A DNA stretch of 64,000 bases from Brachybacterium faecium DSM 4810 (GCA_000023405.1 CP001643.1:2604001-2668000), one strand, 5' to 3'. Positions 8,220-17,328 are shown, counted from the stretch's first letter. Program-made: numbers and translations. Notes: a model not told the origin generated them from the letters alone.

Positions 8220-10655
8220 TCAGGTGAGCAGGAGGACGGCCGTCACCGCGGCGGCGACGCCCAGGGCGAGGAGGGCGTCGGCGGCGCCGAGAGGGACCGG
8301 ACGCCACACGGTGCGCTCCCCCTCCCCCAGGCCGCGTGATTCGAGGGCCACGGCGAGCCGATCGGCGCTGCGCACCGCGTCGACCAGCAGCGCGAACGCA
8401 CAGCGCAGCAGGTGGCGGGGCCGCAGGCGCGCCACGGCTCCCTGGTCCGTCAGGGGCAGCCGCACCCGGTGGGCGCGGGTGATCGTCTGCCAGCGCCGGG
8501 GCAGGTCATCGAGCAGCCGCCGCCCCGCGAGCAGCGCGTAGGCGCAGCGGGCCGGCAGCCGGGCGTGCTGCAGCAGGCTCACCATGGTGCGCCTCGGATC
8601 GGTGGCCCGCGCGACGATGACGGCGCCGAGCCCGATCACGAGGGCGCGCAGCGCGAGGGCCGCGCCGAGCACGATGCCCTCCTGCGTGATCCGGATCGGC
8701 AGCTCGGGCCACGGCTCGTGCCCGGGACGGCTGAGCACGTTGACCATGAACACCCCGCCGGCGAACACCGCGAAGGGCAGCTGGGCCCGCAGCAGCGCCA
8801 CCGGGCGCAGGCGGCAGCCGAGCATCGCGCCGGCGTGGAGCAGGAGGTAGAGGACCAGCAGCGGGAGCGGATCGGTGAGGGCGATGCCCACGATGCTCAG
8901 GGCCGTCAGCAGGGCCAGCAGCACGGTGGGGTTGCGCCGGGCGAGCGCTCCCCGCGTTTCCGTCTCCGCCGGAGCACCGACCGCACCGCCCAGCCGCTCC
9001 CCCGCGGGTCCGTCCCTGTCGGCCCGGGCCTCTCCCGCATCGTCGTCGGCCGGCGCCGCGGCGGCGGCGTGCTGAGCGGCCGCGTGGGCGCGCAGTCCGG
9101 CCCGCTCGAGCAGTGCGGACTCCTGCAGCAGCGCGGCCGGGGGCATCGGGCCCTCGAGCGTCCCGTCGGCGATCACGACCACGGCATCGGCGGCGGCCAC
9201 CGCGCGCAGGTCATGGGTGGTCAGGATCACGCCGCGCCCGGCATCGGCCTCCTGGCGCAGAAGCGTGAGGACGGTGCGCTGGGCGGCGCGGTCGAGCCCG
9301 TAGCCGGGTTCGTCGGCGAGCAGCACCGGCCGCTGGGCCAGCAGCATCGCCCCGAGCGAGAGGCGGCGCTGCTGTCCGCCGGAGAGCGCGAAGGGGCTCG
9401 CGTCCCGCTGCGCGGTGAGGTCCAGGCGGCGCAGCATCGTCTCGATCTGCGCCGCGTCCGCGCCGGAGGCGGCGAGCTCGGCGTGCACGGTGTCCGCCAC
9501 GAACTGCGTCTGCGGCCGCTGGAACACCAGCCCCGCCGCAGCGCCCTCGACGGTGCCGGCCTGCGGCGGATCCAGGCGGGACAGGGCCCCGAGCAGGGTG
9601 GACTTCCCGGCACCGTTGCGGCCGACGACGGCCAGCACCTGCCCGGCATGGACGGTGAGGTCGACGCCGGCGAGGACGGTGCGGTCCTCGTGCCCGAGGT
9701 CCGCCTCGCGCACGGTGAGCAGCGGGGCGCCGCCGGCCGTCAGCTCCCGGGCCGGTGCGGGGCCGCGGCCGCCGTCGAGCCGTTCCTCGACCTCGCGCGG
9801 CAGCCAGCACCCGGCCTCGCGCAGGGTGGCGCCGTGCCGGTCGAGCACCTCGGCGGTCGGCCCGTCGGCGAGCACGCGGCCGGAGGCGTCCAGCGCGATG
9901 GTGCGCGGCGGCAGACCGGCCGTGCCGCGCTGCCCCGCCCAGTCGTCGAGCCGGTGCTCGACCAGCAGCACGGCGACCTCGCCGGTGCGGGTGGCCGCGT
10001 CGACGGCGTCGCGCACCGCGCGCACCCCGTCGGCGTCGAGCATCGCCGTGGGCTCGTCCAGCAGCAGCAGGCGGGGGCGCGCCACGACCGCGACGGCGAG
10101 GCCTGCCCGCTGGAGCTGACCGCCGGAGAGCGTGGACGCGCCGCGGTCGGCGAGCGCGGCGATGCCGGCGGCGGCGAGGGCGCGGTGCACGCGGGCGCCG
10201 ATCTGTGCCGGCGGCACCCTGCGGCTCTCGAGCGGCAGCGCGACGTCGTCGGCGACCTGCGGCAGGCACACCCCGTCGGCCGGATCCTGGCCCAGCTGCC
10301 CGATGAGCTGCGCGCTCGCGAGCACGCCGTCGGCGACGGGATCGCTCCCGCCCACGCGCAGCGTCCCCGTGATGCGGCCCCGCTGGTGGGAGGGGATCGC
10401 GCCGGCGAGGGTGCGCAGCAGCGTGGACTTGCCGCAGCCGCTGGGGCCGAGCAGCAGCACCTGCTCCCCCGCGGCGATGCCCCCGGTCCAGGGGCCGACG
10501 CCGTCCCCGCCCGGCAGCACCACCTCGAGATCCCGCGCCTCGACCACGAGCTCCGCCGCCGCAGGCAGGGCCGGGTCGGGGCCGTCCGAGGCCGCGGCAC
10601 GGGGATCGCGGGCCTCGGCACGAGAGGCGCTCGCGGCGGCGAGCTCAGCGGACAC
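8220..10655 (-). CDS. ECF transporter energising module: two ABC ATPases fused to the T transmembrane component (YkoD-YkoC type)
   Basis: An 811-aa fusion carrying the whole energy-coupling module of an ECF vitamin importer. Residues ~35-290 are ATPase 1 (Walker A GPSGCGKST 70-78, signature LSGGQ 176-180, Walker B LLLLDEP). Residues ~310-510 are ATPase 2 (GRNGAGKST 345-353, LSGGQ near 424, ADEP near 447). After an Ala/Asp-rich linker, residues ~575-811 form the EcfT subunit with several membrane helices and the coupling motif ESRG near the end. In most bacteria these are separate genes. It overlaps ykoE by 11 nt and lies in the TPP-riboswitch operon, so the cargo is probably hydroxymethylpyrimidine or another thiamine precursor. 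Confidence 0.92.
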   Translation of the reverse strand: MSAELAAASASRAEARDPRAAASDGPDPALPAAAELVVEARDLEVVLPGGDGVGPWTGGIAAGEQVLLLGPSGCGKSTLLRTLAGAIPSHQRGRITGTLRVGGSDPVADGVLASAQLIGQLGQDPADGVCLPQVADDVALPLESRRVPPAQIGARVHRALAAAGIAALADRGASTLSGGQLQRAGLAVAVVARPRLLLLDEPTAMLDADGVRAVRDAVDAATRTGEVAVLLVEHRLDDWAGQRGTAGLPPRTIALDASGRVLADGPTAEVLDRHGATLREAGCWLPREVEERLDGGRGPAPARELTAGGAPLLTVREADLGHEDRTVLAGVDLTVHAGQVLAVVGRNGAGKSTLLGALSRLDPPQAGTVEGAAAGLVFQRPQTQFVADTVHAELAASGADAAQIETMLRRLDLTAQRDASPFALSGGQQRRLSLGAMLLAQRPVLLADEPGYGLDRAAQRTVLTLLRQEADAGRGVILTTHDLRAVAAADAVVVIADGTLEGPMPPAALLQESALLERAGLRAHAAAQHAAAAAPADDDAGEARADRDGPAGERLGGAVGAPAETETRGALARRNPTVLLALLTALSIVGIALTDPLPLLVLYLLLHAGAMLGCRLRPVALLRAQLPFAVFAGGVFMVNVLSRPGHEPWPELPIRITQEGIVLGAALALRALVIGLGAVIVARATDPRRTMVSLLQHARLPARCAYALLAGRRLLDDLPRRWQTITRAHRVRLPLTDQGAVARLRPRHLLRCAFALLVDAVRSADRLAVALESRGLGEGERTVWRPVPLGAADALLALGVAAAVTAVLLLT

Positions 10656-11283
10656 GACGCTCCGGGACCGCGTCGCCCTGCGCGGCGGCGCCGATCGCGA
10701 AGTTCGCGAGCACCCCGGTGCGGTCGAGGGCGCGGACGATCACCTTCGCCAGCAGCCCGCCGAGAACGATCCCGGACAGCACCTGCACGCCGAGCCGCAG
10801 CGCGAGCAGGTCCTGGCCGTACCAGCCCATCCGGTACGCGGTCCAGAAGAACACCAGCCCCGCGCCGAACGCGCCCGAGGCGGCGAACACGCCCCAGCCG
10901 AAGCGGCGGTACCGGGTCAGGGCGAAGGGCAGCTCGCTGCCGATGCCCTGCAGCGCGGCGGAGAGCACCAGCAGCGGGCCGACGGGGTTGCCGAGGAACA
11001 CCACCTCGATGATCGCGGCGAGCATCTCGGCGAGGATGCCCACGCCGGGACGTCGCAGGATCGCGAGCGCGATCGGCCCCACCAGCAGCCACGACCCGAA
11101 AAGCACGTGCTGGGCGAGGTCCCCGGCCGGGCCCATCGCGATCGCGAGGCCGTTCCAGGCCTGCACGAACACCCAGTACAGGAACCCGAAGACCACTCCG
11201 AGCACGACCACCAGCACGATCTCGCGCAGGCTGAGGCGGGCGCGGGGACGGGCCGGGGCGGGAGCCGTGTGCAGGGCGCTCAT
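10645..11283 (-). CDS. ykoE: ECF transporter substrate-binding (S) component, YkoE family
   Basis: A 212-aa integral membrane protein with about six hydrophobic segments and the YkoE-like pattern WNGLAIAMGP, FLGNPVGPLL and ELPFALTRYRRFGW. YkoE is the S component binding a thiamine precursor (hydroxymethylpyrimidine/thiamine class). Start ATG 11283 overlaps the ykoF stop by 4 nt (ATGA), and the end overlaps the fused ATPase/T gene by 11 nt, so the three proteins are translationally coupled. Regulation comes from the upstream TPP riboswitch. Confidence 0.9.
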   Translation of the reverse strand: MSALHTAPAPARPRARLSLREIVLVVVLGVVFGFLYWVFVQAWNGLAIAMGPAGDLAQHVLFGSWLLVGPIALAILRRPGVGILAEMLAAIIEVVFLGNPVGPLLVLSAALQGIGSELPFALTRYRRFGWGVFAASGAFGAGLVFFWTAYRMGWYGQDLLALRLGVQVLSGIVLGGLLAKVIVRALDRTGVLANFAIGAAAQGDAVPERRVR

Positions 11284-11984
11284 CGGGCCTCCTCCTCGAG
11301 CTCGCGCGCCTCGTGCGAGGGGCTGTTGAGGGAGAGGGTGAGATGGCTGGTGACGTGCTGGACGCTGCGGCCCACCAGCAGCCAGCCGGCGACCGCGCTC
11401 GCGATGACCTCGCCGACGTCGCCCTCGAGGCGGGTGACGAAATGGGCGGAGTCGCGGAAGGTGCCCAGCTCGCGGGCGTGGTCGATCGCGGCGTAGATGT
11501 CGCGCATGTGGTCGGGGGCGGTGCCCTCGGCGGTGACCTGGTCGGCCAGCGGGTACAGCGCCCATTCCGCGGAGGCGTACCGGCCGGTGCGGCGCGGTGC
11601 GGGCACCTCGGTGCCGCGCGGCCCGGCGCCGTCGGGCAGCTCGCAGACCACCTCGCCGGGGCAGCCGCGGGAGAGGACCACGGTCAGCGAGGCGTGGTGC
11701 TCGGTGCGGGCGAGGCTCTCGGCGAGGTCGACGAGGTAGCGCTGCAGGTGCGCCTCGTGCCCGCCGAGGTAGGTGGACACGTCCCCGGTCTCGCGCACGA
11801 GTCCGGTCTCGTCGAGGCGGGAGAGGATGCCCACGAGCACGCGGGCGTAGTCGTCGGTCATGACGGCGGCGGTGACGCGCGCGCCGACGCCGAAGCCGAG
11901 CGGGGTCGCGGTGGGGTCCGGGCTGCCGTGGGCATCCGGGGTGCGGGTGGGGTGTGCGGTGGCGCCGACAGGCGAGGTGGTCAC
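11280..11984 (-). CDS. ykoF: YkoF-type thiamine/HMP-binding protein
   Basis: A 234-aa soluble protein with two tandem ACT-like repeats. The first starts GFGVGARVTAAVMTDDYARVLVGIL, the second at about residue 140 with SAEWALYPLAD and DHMRDIYAAIDHARELG. In Bacillus YkoF binds thiamine or its pyrimidine moiety and is encoded beside the same ECF transporter. The first 30 residues are Pro/Thr-rich and non-conserved. Start is GTG 11984, behind an AGGAAAGG SD that is part of a hairpin downstream of the TPP riboswitch. Confidence 0.88.
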   Translation of the reverse strand: MTTSPVGATAHPTRTPDAHGSPDPTATPLGFGVGARVTAAVMTDDYARVLVGILSRLDETGLVRETGDVSTYLGGHEAHLQRYLVDLAESLARTEHHASLTVVLSRGCPGEVVCELPDGAGPRGTEVPAPRRTGRYASAEWALYPLADQVTAEGTAPDHMRDIYAAIDHARELGTFRDSAHFVTRLEGDVGEVIASAVAGWLLVGRSVQHVTSHLTLSLNSPSHEARELEEEAR

Positions 11985-11987
11985 GAT

Positions 11988-12012
11988 CCGTGCCTTTCCT
12001 GAACGGGCACGG
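11988..12012 (-). promoter_or_regulatory. SD-sequestering hairpin (riboswitch expression platform)
   Basis: CCGTGCC (12012-12006) and GGCACGG (11994-11988) form a perfect 7-bp stem. Its loop and 3' arm contain the AGGAAAGG ribosome-binding site of ykoF (12000-11993). Folding would block translation start, which suggests control by SD masking rather than by termination. Confidence 0.65.
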
Positions 12013-12035
12013 ACGCGAGACGACGGTCGCCTGGC

Positions 12036-12127
12036 GGAGCTTCCTGCGCCGGCATGATCCGGGTCAGGTTCTACGGTCGGAGTTGGAGAACTCCCTCTCA
12101 GCCCGGCTCACCGGACTCCCGTGCACG
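12036..12127 (-). ncRNA. TPP riboswitch (THI element)
   Basis: Read on the minus strand it carries the classic conserved blocks ACGGGAGTCCGG, GGCTGAGAGGGA, CCTGACCCGGATCATGCCGG and GCAGGAAG. It lies between a TAGGGT -10 box and ykoF, so thiamine pyrophosphate should repress the downstream transporter operon. Confidence 0.95.
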
Positions 12128-12133
12128 GCGCAC

Positions 12134-12139
12134 ACCCTA
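12134..12139 (-). promoter_or_regulatory. -10 box of the TPP-riboswitch operon
   Basis: TAGGGT is placed so that transcription would begin at about 12127, exactly at the 5' edge of the riboswitch. The -35 region falls at the end of the upstream pcm gene. Confidence 0.55.
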
Positions 12140-12161
12140 CCCGGTCCGCCTCCCGGCAGGG

Positions 12162-12752
12162 TCAGTCCTCCTCGATGAGCGGGACGAACAGGTAGGCGCC
12201 GTGATCCGTCTCCTCGAGCTCCGCGCCGCGGCGACGGATCCGCAGCATCCGCTCCCGCACGGGCAGCACCAGCACCCCGCCGTCGGCGAGCTGGTCGAGC
12301 AGCGCGGGCGGGCGGCGCCGGGCGGCGGCGGAGACGAGGATCCGGTCGAAGGGGCCGTCCTCCGGCGCGCCGAGGACGCCGGGCCGGGCCTCGCGGATCT
12401 CCGCGCGGCCGCCGCCCGCTCCCGGAGCCGCCAGCGTCTCGGCGAGCGCGGCCCGCGCCGGACCCAGCAGGCTCCGCTGCCGCTCCACGCCGAGCACGCT
12501 CCCGGCGGGGCCGACGAGGTGGGCCAGCAGCGCGGTGGTCCAGCCGGAGCCGGCGCCGAGGTCGAGCACCCGCTGCCCCTCGCGCACGTCCAGCAGGCGG
12601 AGCATGTTCCGCACGGTCGTGGGCTGGGAGTTGGTCTGGCCGTCGCCGATCGGCAGCGGCGCATCCTCGACGGCCCGTTCCCTCAGCGGGGCAGGGAGGA
12701 AGCGCTCTCGCGGCACCTCCTGCATCGCGCGGTCGACGCGATCGGGTCGCAT
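12162..12752 (-). CDS. pcm: Protein-L-isoaspartate O-methyltransferase-like protein
   Basis: A 196-aa Rossmann-fold SAM methyltransferase of the PCMT family, which repairs isoaspartyl residues. Family marks are VPRERFLP, the substrate loop DAPLPIGDGQTNSQPTTV near residues 32-49, and the SAM motif VLDLGAGSGWTTALLA (~62-77). The C-terminal half (LLDQLADGGVLVLPV) also fits. It follows the metallo-hydrolase gene by 6 nt, so the two form an operon. True PCMT activity is likely but not certain, as actinobacteria encode several paralogues. Confidence 0.85.
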   Translation of the reverse strand: MRPDRVDRAMQEVPRERFLPAPLRERAVEDAPLPIGDGQTNSQPTTVRNMLRLLDVREGQRVLDLGAGSGWTTALLAHLVGPAGSVLGVERQRSLLGPARAALAETLAAPGAGGGRAEIREARPGVLGAPEDGPFDRILVSAAARRRPPALLDQLADGGVLVLPVRERMLRIRRRGAELEETDHGAYLFVPLIEED

Positions 12753-12758
12753 GGCGTC

Positions 12759-13484
12759 TCAGCCTCCCGGGATCTCGAGGACCCCGTCGGCCGGCCAGTC
12801 GCGCACCTCGGTGCCCTCGGGCGCGAGGTTCGTGGCCTGGCGCAGGTAGATGGGTCGGCCGACGTCGCTCGCGACCGCGTCGTGCACCGGCAGGGCGAGG
12901 CGGGGGCCCACCGCCCGCAGGAAGTCGATGGTCTCGGCCATCTTCGACCACGGCGCGACCACCGCGAAGGCGAGCGCATCGATGCCGTGGAACTCCTGCA
13001 CCGGCTCGAGCGAATCGCCCGTCACGCCGAGCCGCGGCCCCTCGCCGGAGGAGATCACGAGGCCCGAGTTGCCCACCTGCGGGATGTCCGGGTGGATGAT
13101 CGCGTGGCGCCCGCCGACGGCCTGGATCACCACCGGCGGCCGGCCGTCCCGGGCGGGCAGCTCGTGGCGCTGGCCCGCGGGCAGGGGCAGCACACGCTCG
13201 GAGGGCAGGGCGGCGGTGCCATCCCCCGCCTCGGTGAGCTGCGCGGCGGTCTCCGGTTCGGCGATCACCGCGGCGCCCTCGGCGCGGGCGAGGACGTCGT
13301 CGAGCAGCGCGCGGTCCAGGTGGTCGGGGTGCTGGTGGGTGACGAGCACGGCGTCGATCCCGGCGAGCGTCGCGGCGTCGAGACCGCGCACCGCCTCGCC
13401 GCTGAAGCCGCCGGGGTCGATCAGCAGGCGGCGTCCGGCGGTCTCGACCAGCAGGCACGAGTGGATGAGGTGTCGGATCTTCAT
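12759..13484 (-). CDS. MBL-fold metallo-hydrolase (UlaG-like)
   Basis: A 241-aa metallo-beta-lactamase-fold hydrolase. The dinuclear zinc motif THQHPDHLD lies at residues 49-57 (H50, H52, D54, H55), with further likely ligands in GNSGLVIS...GVTGDS and the C-terminal LPVHDAVA. The overall pattern ([20 protein letters not shown]) matches the UlaG/YtnP-like family acting on lactones or small esters; the substrate is unknown. It has a strong SD (AGGAGGACCCG before ATG 13484) and is followed 6 nt later by pcm. Confidence 0.85.
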   Translation of the reverse strand: MKIRHLIHSCLLVETAGRRLLIDPGGFSGEAVRGLDAATLAGIDAVLVTHQHPDHLDRALLDDVLARAEGAAVIAEPETAAQLTEAGDGTAALPSERVLPLPAGQRHELPARDGRPPVVIQAVGGRHAIIHPDIPQVGNSGLVISSGEGPRLGVTGDSLEPVQEFHGIDALAFAVVAPWSKMAETIDFLRAVGPRLALPVHDAVASDVGRPIYLRQATNLAPEGTEVRDWPADGVLEIPGG

Positions 13485-13768
13485 CGGGTCCTCCTGGGGT
13501 CGGCGTCGGTGCTGCCTCGAACCTATCGCCGACGAGGCCCGCTGCCCAGGGGCTCACCCGGGACGCACGGGTCGAGCGGGTCGAGCGGGCTGGGCGGCAC
13601 CGAGGCCGATCCCACGCTGGGCAGGCCGACGTCGAACGGCTGAGGCTCGGTACCATGGCCGGGTCGGGCTCGTCCCGTCGGCCGCACGGCGTGCCGGCCG
13701 CGGCCGCGCCCACAGCACTCACCCGTCAGGACCGCACCCCGCGGCCGTCGTCCCCCAGGAGAGCACCC
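13485..13768. promoter_or_regulatory. Divergent promoter region, metallo-hydrolase / purSQ
   Basis: A TACCAT -10-like box at 13651-13656 (+) would give purS a leader of about 105 nt. No convincing -35 box or riboswitch-like structure was seen, and no gene was found in the stretch. Confidence 0.4.
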
Positions 13769-14041
13769 ATGCCACGAGTCGTGGTCCACGTCATGCCCAA
13801 GCCGGAGATCCTCGACCCGCAGGGCAAGGCCGTCGCCGCCGCGCTCCCGCGCCTCGGCTTCGAGGGCATCGCCTCGGTCCGCCAGGGCAAGCGGTTCGAG
13901 CTCGAGATCGAGGGCGAGGTCACCGACGAGGTGCTCGCCTCCCTCCGCGACGCCGCGACGACGCTGCTGTCCAACCCCGTGATCGAGGATGTCGTCTCGA
14001 TCGACGTGGAGGGCTCGGCCGACGGGAAGGCGCAGGCCTGA
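13769..14041 (+). CDS. purS: Phosphoribosylformylglycinamidine synthase subunit PurS
   Basis: A 90-aa small subunit of the three-part FGAM synthase; it bridges PurQ and PurL. Typical features are [17 protein letters not shown] and the final [10 protein letters not shown]. Start ATG 13769 is preceded by CAGGAGAG at good spacing; the longer frame from 13655 would add a non-conserved leader. Its stop overlaps the purQ start by one base (TGATG). Confidence 0.96.
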   Translation: MPRVVVHVMPKPEILDPQGKAVAAALPRLGFEGIASVRQGKRFELEIEGEVTDEVLASLRDAATTLLSNPVIEDVVSIDVEGSADGKAQA

Positions 14042-14766
14042 TGCGCATCGGTGTGGTGACCTTCCCGGGCACGCTCGACGACCGGGACGCGCTGCGTGCC
14101 GTGCGGCTGGGCGGTGCCGAGCCGGTCGCGCTGTGGCACGGCGACGACGATCTGCGGGACGTCGAGGCGATCGTGCTGCCCGGCGGCTTCTCCTACGGCG
14201 ACTACCTGCGGGCCGGGGCGATCAGCCGCTTCGCGCCGGTGATGGACCGGGTCGTCGACGCCGCCCAGGGCGGGATGCCGGTGCTCGGCATCTGCAACGG
14301 CTTCCAGGTGCTGTGCGAGACGCATCTGCTGCCCGGCGCGATGATCAAGAACGCGCACCGCTCGTTCATCTGCCGCGATCAGCCGCTGCGGGTCGAGAAC
14401 GTGCGCACCGCCTGGACCACCGACTACCAGCAGGACCAGGTCATCCGGGTGCCGCTGAAGAACCAGGACGGCCAGTACGTCGCCGATGAGCGCACCCTCG
14501 CCGAGCTCGAGGCCGAGGGCCGGGTGGTCTTCCGCTACACCGCGGGCGCCACGCACGGGCCCGCCGGCTTCGAGTCCAACCCCAACGGCTCGCGCAACGA
14601 CATCGCGGGTATCACCAACGCCGAGGGCAACGTGGTGGGCCTGATGCCGCACCCCGAGCACGCGGTGGAGACCGGCTTCGGCCCGGACCAGCCGGGCGAG
14701 GGCACCCGCACCGGCACGGACGGCCTGGCCATGTTCACCTCCGTGCTGCGCAGCATGGTCAGCTGA
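14041..14766 (+). CDS. purQ: Phosphoribosylformylglycinamidine synthase subunit PurQ (glutaminase)
   Basis: A class-I glutamine amidotransferase supplying ammonia to PurL; 241 aa. The nucleophile is C85 in GICNGFQ and the His/Glu pair is H204/E206 in MPHPEHAVE; the oxyanion segment [12 protein letters not shown] is at 46-57. It is coupled to purS by a 1-nt overlap. The partner PurL is encoded about 14 kb away at 28877-31270. Confidence 0.98.
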   Translation: MRIGVVTFPGTLDDRDALRAVRLGGAEPVALWHGDDDLRDVEAIVLPGGFSYGDYLRAGAISRFAPVMDRVVDAAQGGMPVLGICNGFQVLCETHLLPGAMIKNAHRSFICRDQPLRVENVRTAWTTDYQQDQVIRVPLKNQDGQYVADERTLAELEAEGRVVFRYTAGATHGPAGFESNPNGSRNDIAGITNAEGNVVGLMPHPEHAVETGFGPDQPGEGTRTGTDGLAMFTSVLRSMVS

Positions 14767-14851
14767 CCACCCGGGCCCCACGCCCCCATCGCGGCGACGC
14801 ACCCGTCGCCGCGCCCGCCTCGCCGCGCCCCTCGCGGCACCCACGCCCCGG

Positions 14852-14908
14852 CAATTGTGCGCTGTGCACCGGTGAGGACATCTCACACCGGTGCACAGCG
14901 CACAGTTG
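14852..14908. repeat. Dispersed hairpin repeat, copy 1 (23-bp arms)
   Basis: The arms 14852-14874 and 14886-14908 are inverted repeats with one mismatch in 23, with an 11-nt loop. The core TGCGCT...CACCGGTG and CACCGG.GCACAGCGCA is shared with two copies near 54.06 and 54.17 kb. It sits between convergent purQ and the methyltransferase gene and may act as a bidirectional terminator. Confidence 0.75.
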
Positions 14909-15034
14909 TCTTCGTCATCTTCGCTCTGCAGTCTGCGCGGCGGCCGAGCCTCGCGCGGTGCCGGCCGGCAGCGCCGAGGCATGGGCAGCACCGGAGCCCG
15001 AGCAGCACCGAGGTCCGAGCTGCACTGCTCGAGG

Positions 15035-16270
15035 TCAGCGCACCGCGCTGAGCACGGTGAAGCGGCGGTCGCGGGCGCGCTGCTGCACCGCGCCGGCCCG
15101 CCGCTCCACCTCGGTGCGGTACCGCAGATGGGAGTTGTGCACGAACCAGAGCTGCCCGCCGGGGCGCAGCACGCGCGCGGCGGTGTCGAGCAGACCCTGC
15201 ACGAGCGTCGCGTCGACCGAGGTGCCGTCATGGAAGGGAGGGTTCAGCAGCACCAGGTCCAGGCTCGAATCGGCGACCCTGGACAGCGCATCGTCCCAGC
15301 TCACCTCCACCTCCTCGCGCTCGAGGGCATTGGCGGCGAGAGTCGCGCGGGTGGAGCTGACGGCATCCGCATCCGCATCGCTTCCCAGCACGCTCGCCTC
15401 GGGCAGGGCCGCGGCGAGATGGGCGGTCATGAGCCCGTTGCCGCAGCCGAGGTCCGCGGCGGCGGTGACCGGGGCGTCGGCGGTGAGGTCCCCGGAGACC
15501 AGGGCACGGTCGAGAGCCTGCAGCAGCAGACGGCTGCCGGCGTCGGCCGATGCTCCGCCGAAGACGGCGCCCACTCCGCGCAGGGCGAGCTCCCTCTGCT
15601 GCCCACGCACGGCGACTCGTGCGGAGCCGTCGATCGCGACCGGGGCCGCGCTGGATGCCCGGAGCTCGGTCGCGATGAGGGCGCGGGACTTGCCGATCCC
15701 GCGGCTCGCCCGGACCTCCGAGAAGACCGTCGCGAGTGCGTCGTTCTGCGCCCGGGTCATGTGCTTCACACGCCCGCCCGCGATGATCCCGAGACCGTCC
15801 TGACCACCGGTCCGGACCGCCGCGGCGAGCCGTCGGGCCCGGTCCTCGAGAGCGTGGACGGCCTTGGGCAGGCGCATGAGCACGAGCAGGTGCCCCTCGA
15901 CCTCGGCGGCGGCCTGCTCGAGCGGGAGGACGTCGGGACCTGCAGGGACATGCAGGCGACCGGCCTCGATCTGCCCGGCGAAGCGTTCGCGCAGAGAGGT
16001 CGCGAGCGGGAGCGAGGAGGTCCAGCTGAGCACCACCGCGTCAGGGTGCTCTGCCACGGAGGCGAGGGCGAAGGCGGTGAGCTCGCCGGTCGCGTCGTCG
16101 ACCACGATCAGGCCGCAGGGACAGCCGGTGCCGATCTCCTCGGCCGCCGCGATGATCACGCGGTCCGTCTGGTCCGGGCCCTGAGGAGTCGGAGCGACGG
16201 GACCCGTGTCATAGGGAGCCCCGACGGCGGGGTCCTCGTCGACAGCATCTGCGGCGGGAGTGTGGGGCAC
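15035..16270 (-). CDS. RlmG/RsmC-family rRNA (guanine-N2)-methyltransferase
   Basis: A 411-aa protein with the two-domain RsmC/RlmG architecture: an N-terminal degenerate methyltransferase domain (LLVLMRLPKAVHALEDRARRL and the family mark KHMTRAQNDAL) and a C-terminal catalytic domain with SAM motif ADLGCGNGLMTAHL and catalytic LLNPPFHDG. Such enzymes make m2G in 23S (RlmG) or 16S (RsmC) rRNA; the N-terminal pattern looks closer to RlmG, but the target cannot be settled from sequence. It lies 5 nt after the pirin gene. Confidence 0.82.
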   Translation of the reverse strand: MPHTPAADAVDEDPAVGAPYDTGPVAPTPQGPDQTDRVIIAAAEEIGTGCPCGLIVVDDATGELTAFALASVAEHPDAVVLSWTSSLPLATSLRERFAGQIEAGRLHVPAGPDVLPLEQAAAEVEGHLLVLMRLPKAVHALEDRARRLAAAVRTGGQDGLGIIAGGRVKHMTRAQNDALATVFSEVRASRGIGKSRALIATELRASSAAPVAIDGSARVAVRGQQRELALRGVGAVFGGASADAGSRLLLQALDRALVSGDLTADAPVTAAADLGCGNGLMTAHLAAALPEASVLGSDADADAVSSTRATLAANALEREEVEVSWDDALSRVADSSLDLVLLNPPFHDGTSVDATLVQGLLDTAARVLRPGGQLWFVHNSHLRYRTEVERRAGAVQQRARDRRFTVLSAVR

Positions 16271-16275
16271 GGGGA

Positions 16276-17322
16276 TCAGTCCTTCGGGATGCCGACGCGG
16301 CCGCGTGAGCGCAGGTGGCCGTTCGGGAGCATGGGCGCGGGCAGGGCCGCGGGGGTGTGCGGGGCGAAGGGTCCGAACTGCTCGGCATCGGCCGACAGAC
16401 CGCCCCGTGAGCGGGCCTCGGGGTGGATCGGGGCCTCGGCGAGCGTACCCTCCGCCTCGATCTCCGCCTGGTAGCGGGCGCGGAACGCCACGATCTCCTC
16501 ATGGGTGCGACCCACGAAGTTCCACCACATGATGATGTCCTCGCCGAGCGGCTCCCCGCCCAGCAGCATCGCGCGGAAGTCCTCGCCGTCAGCGGCGCGG
16601 ATCTCGAGGCGACGGGCGCCGTCGGGCAGCACCATCAGCTCCCGGCTCGCGACCGTGGTCTCACGGTCCCCGGCGGAGAGCTCTGCGGCGCCGCGGTCCA
16701 CCAGCAGTCCGTACTCGTGCCCGGGATCCAGGTCGATGCGCAGCGCGCTCGCGGCTCGCAGGTCGAGCTGGGACATGCTCAGGGCGGTGTCGGTGGTCAC
16801 GGGCGAGGTGCCCTCGAGCACCGCGCCGTCGCCGTCGACCGCACGGAACGCACCCAGTCCCACCCGGGCCCGGGCAGCGCCGGTGCCGATCTCGCGCGGG
16901 GTGGACACCTCGAAGCGCTGCTCGCGGAACCGGGCACGGTCCGGCAGGGCGTACCAGAGCTGGACGCCGTGCAGGATCGTGGTGTCGGCGACGGAGTACT
17001 CCGAGTGGGTGATCCCGGAGCCGGCGACCATGATGTCGACGTCGCCGGGGCGCACCAGGGCGTGGTTGCCGAGCGAGTCGCGGTGGGTGATCGCGCCCTC
17101 GAACAGCCAGGACACCGTCGCCAGGCCCGTGTGCGGGTGGCGGGCCACCTGCATCCCGCCGGAGGCGGAGACGTCGTCGGGCCCGAAGTGGTCCGCGAAG
17201 CACCAGGCGCCGATGAGAGAGGTGCGCCGCGCCGGCAGCGTGCGGTGGACGGTCATGCCGCGCGGGCCGCCGAGCGGCACCGCGCGGGGCTCCAGCAGCT
17301 CGAAATCCTCGAAGGTGCTCAT
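16276..17322 (-). CDS. Pirin family protein
   Basis: A 348-aa bicupin of the pirin family. The N-terminal cupin has the metal-site residues GGMQVARHPHTGLATVSW and HSEYS (His, His, His, Glu type), and the C-terminal cupin is degenerate. Bacterial pirins can have quercetin dioxygenase or regulatory roles; no specific substrate can be read here. ATG 17322 lies 6 nt after a TACACT -10 box without an SD, so the mRNA is probably leaderless. The methyltransferase gene follows after 5 nt, probably co-transcribed. Confidence 0.93.
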   Translation of the reverse strand: MSTFEDFELLEPRAVPLGGPRGMTVHRTLPARRTSLIGAWCFADHFGPDDVSASGGMQVARHPHTGLATVSWLFEGAITHRDSLGNHALVRPGDVDIMVAGSGITHSEYSVADTTILHGVQLWYALPDRARFREQRFEVSTPREIGTGAARARVGLGAFRAVDGDGAVLEGTSPVTTDTALSMSQLDLRAASALRIDLDPGHEYGLLVDRGAAELSAGDRETTVASRELMVLPDGARRLEIRAADGEDFRAMLLGGEPLGEDIIMWWNFVGRTHEEIVAFRARYQAEIEAEGTLAEAPIHPEARSRGGLSADAEQFGPFAPHTPAALPAPMLPNGHLRSRGRVGIPKD

Positions 17323-17328
17323 GGGCCG

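Noticed and set aside
8412..11012. 866-aa plus-strand frame opposite the ECF transporter
   Set aside because: Antisense shadow of a gene with clear ABC motifs; composition is Arg/Gly/His-rich with no family signature.
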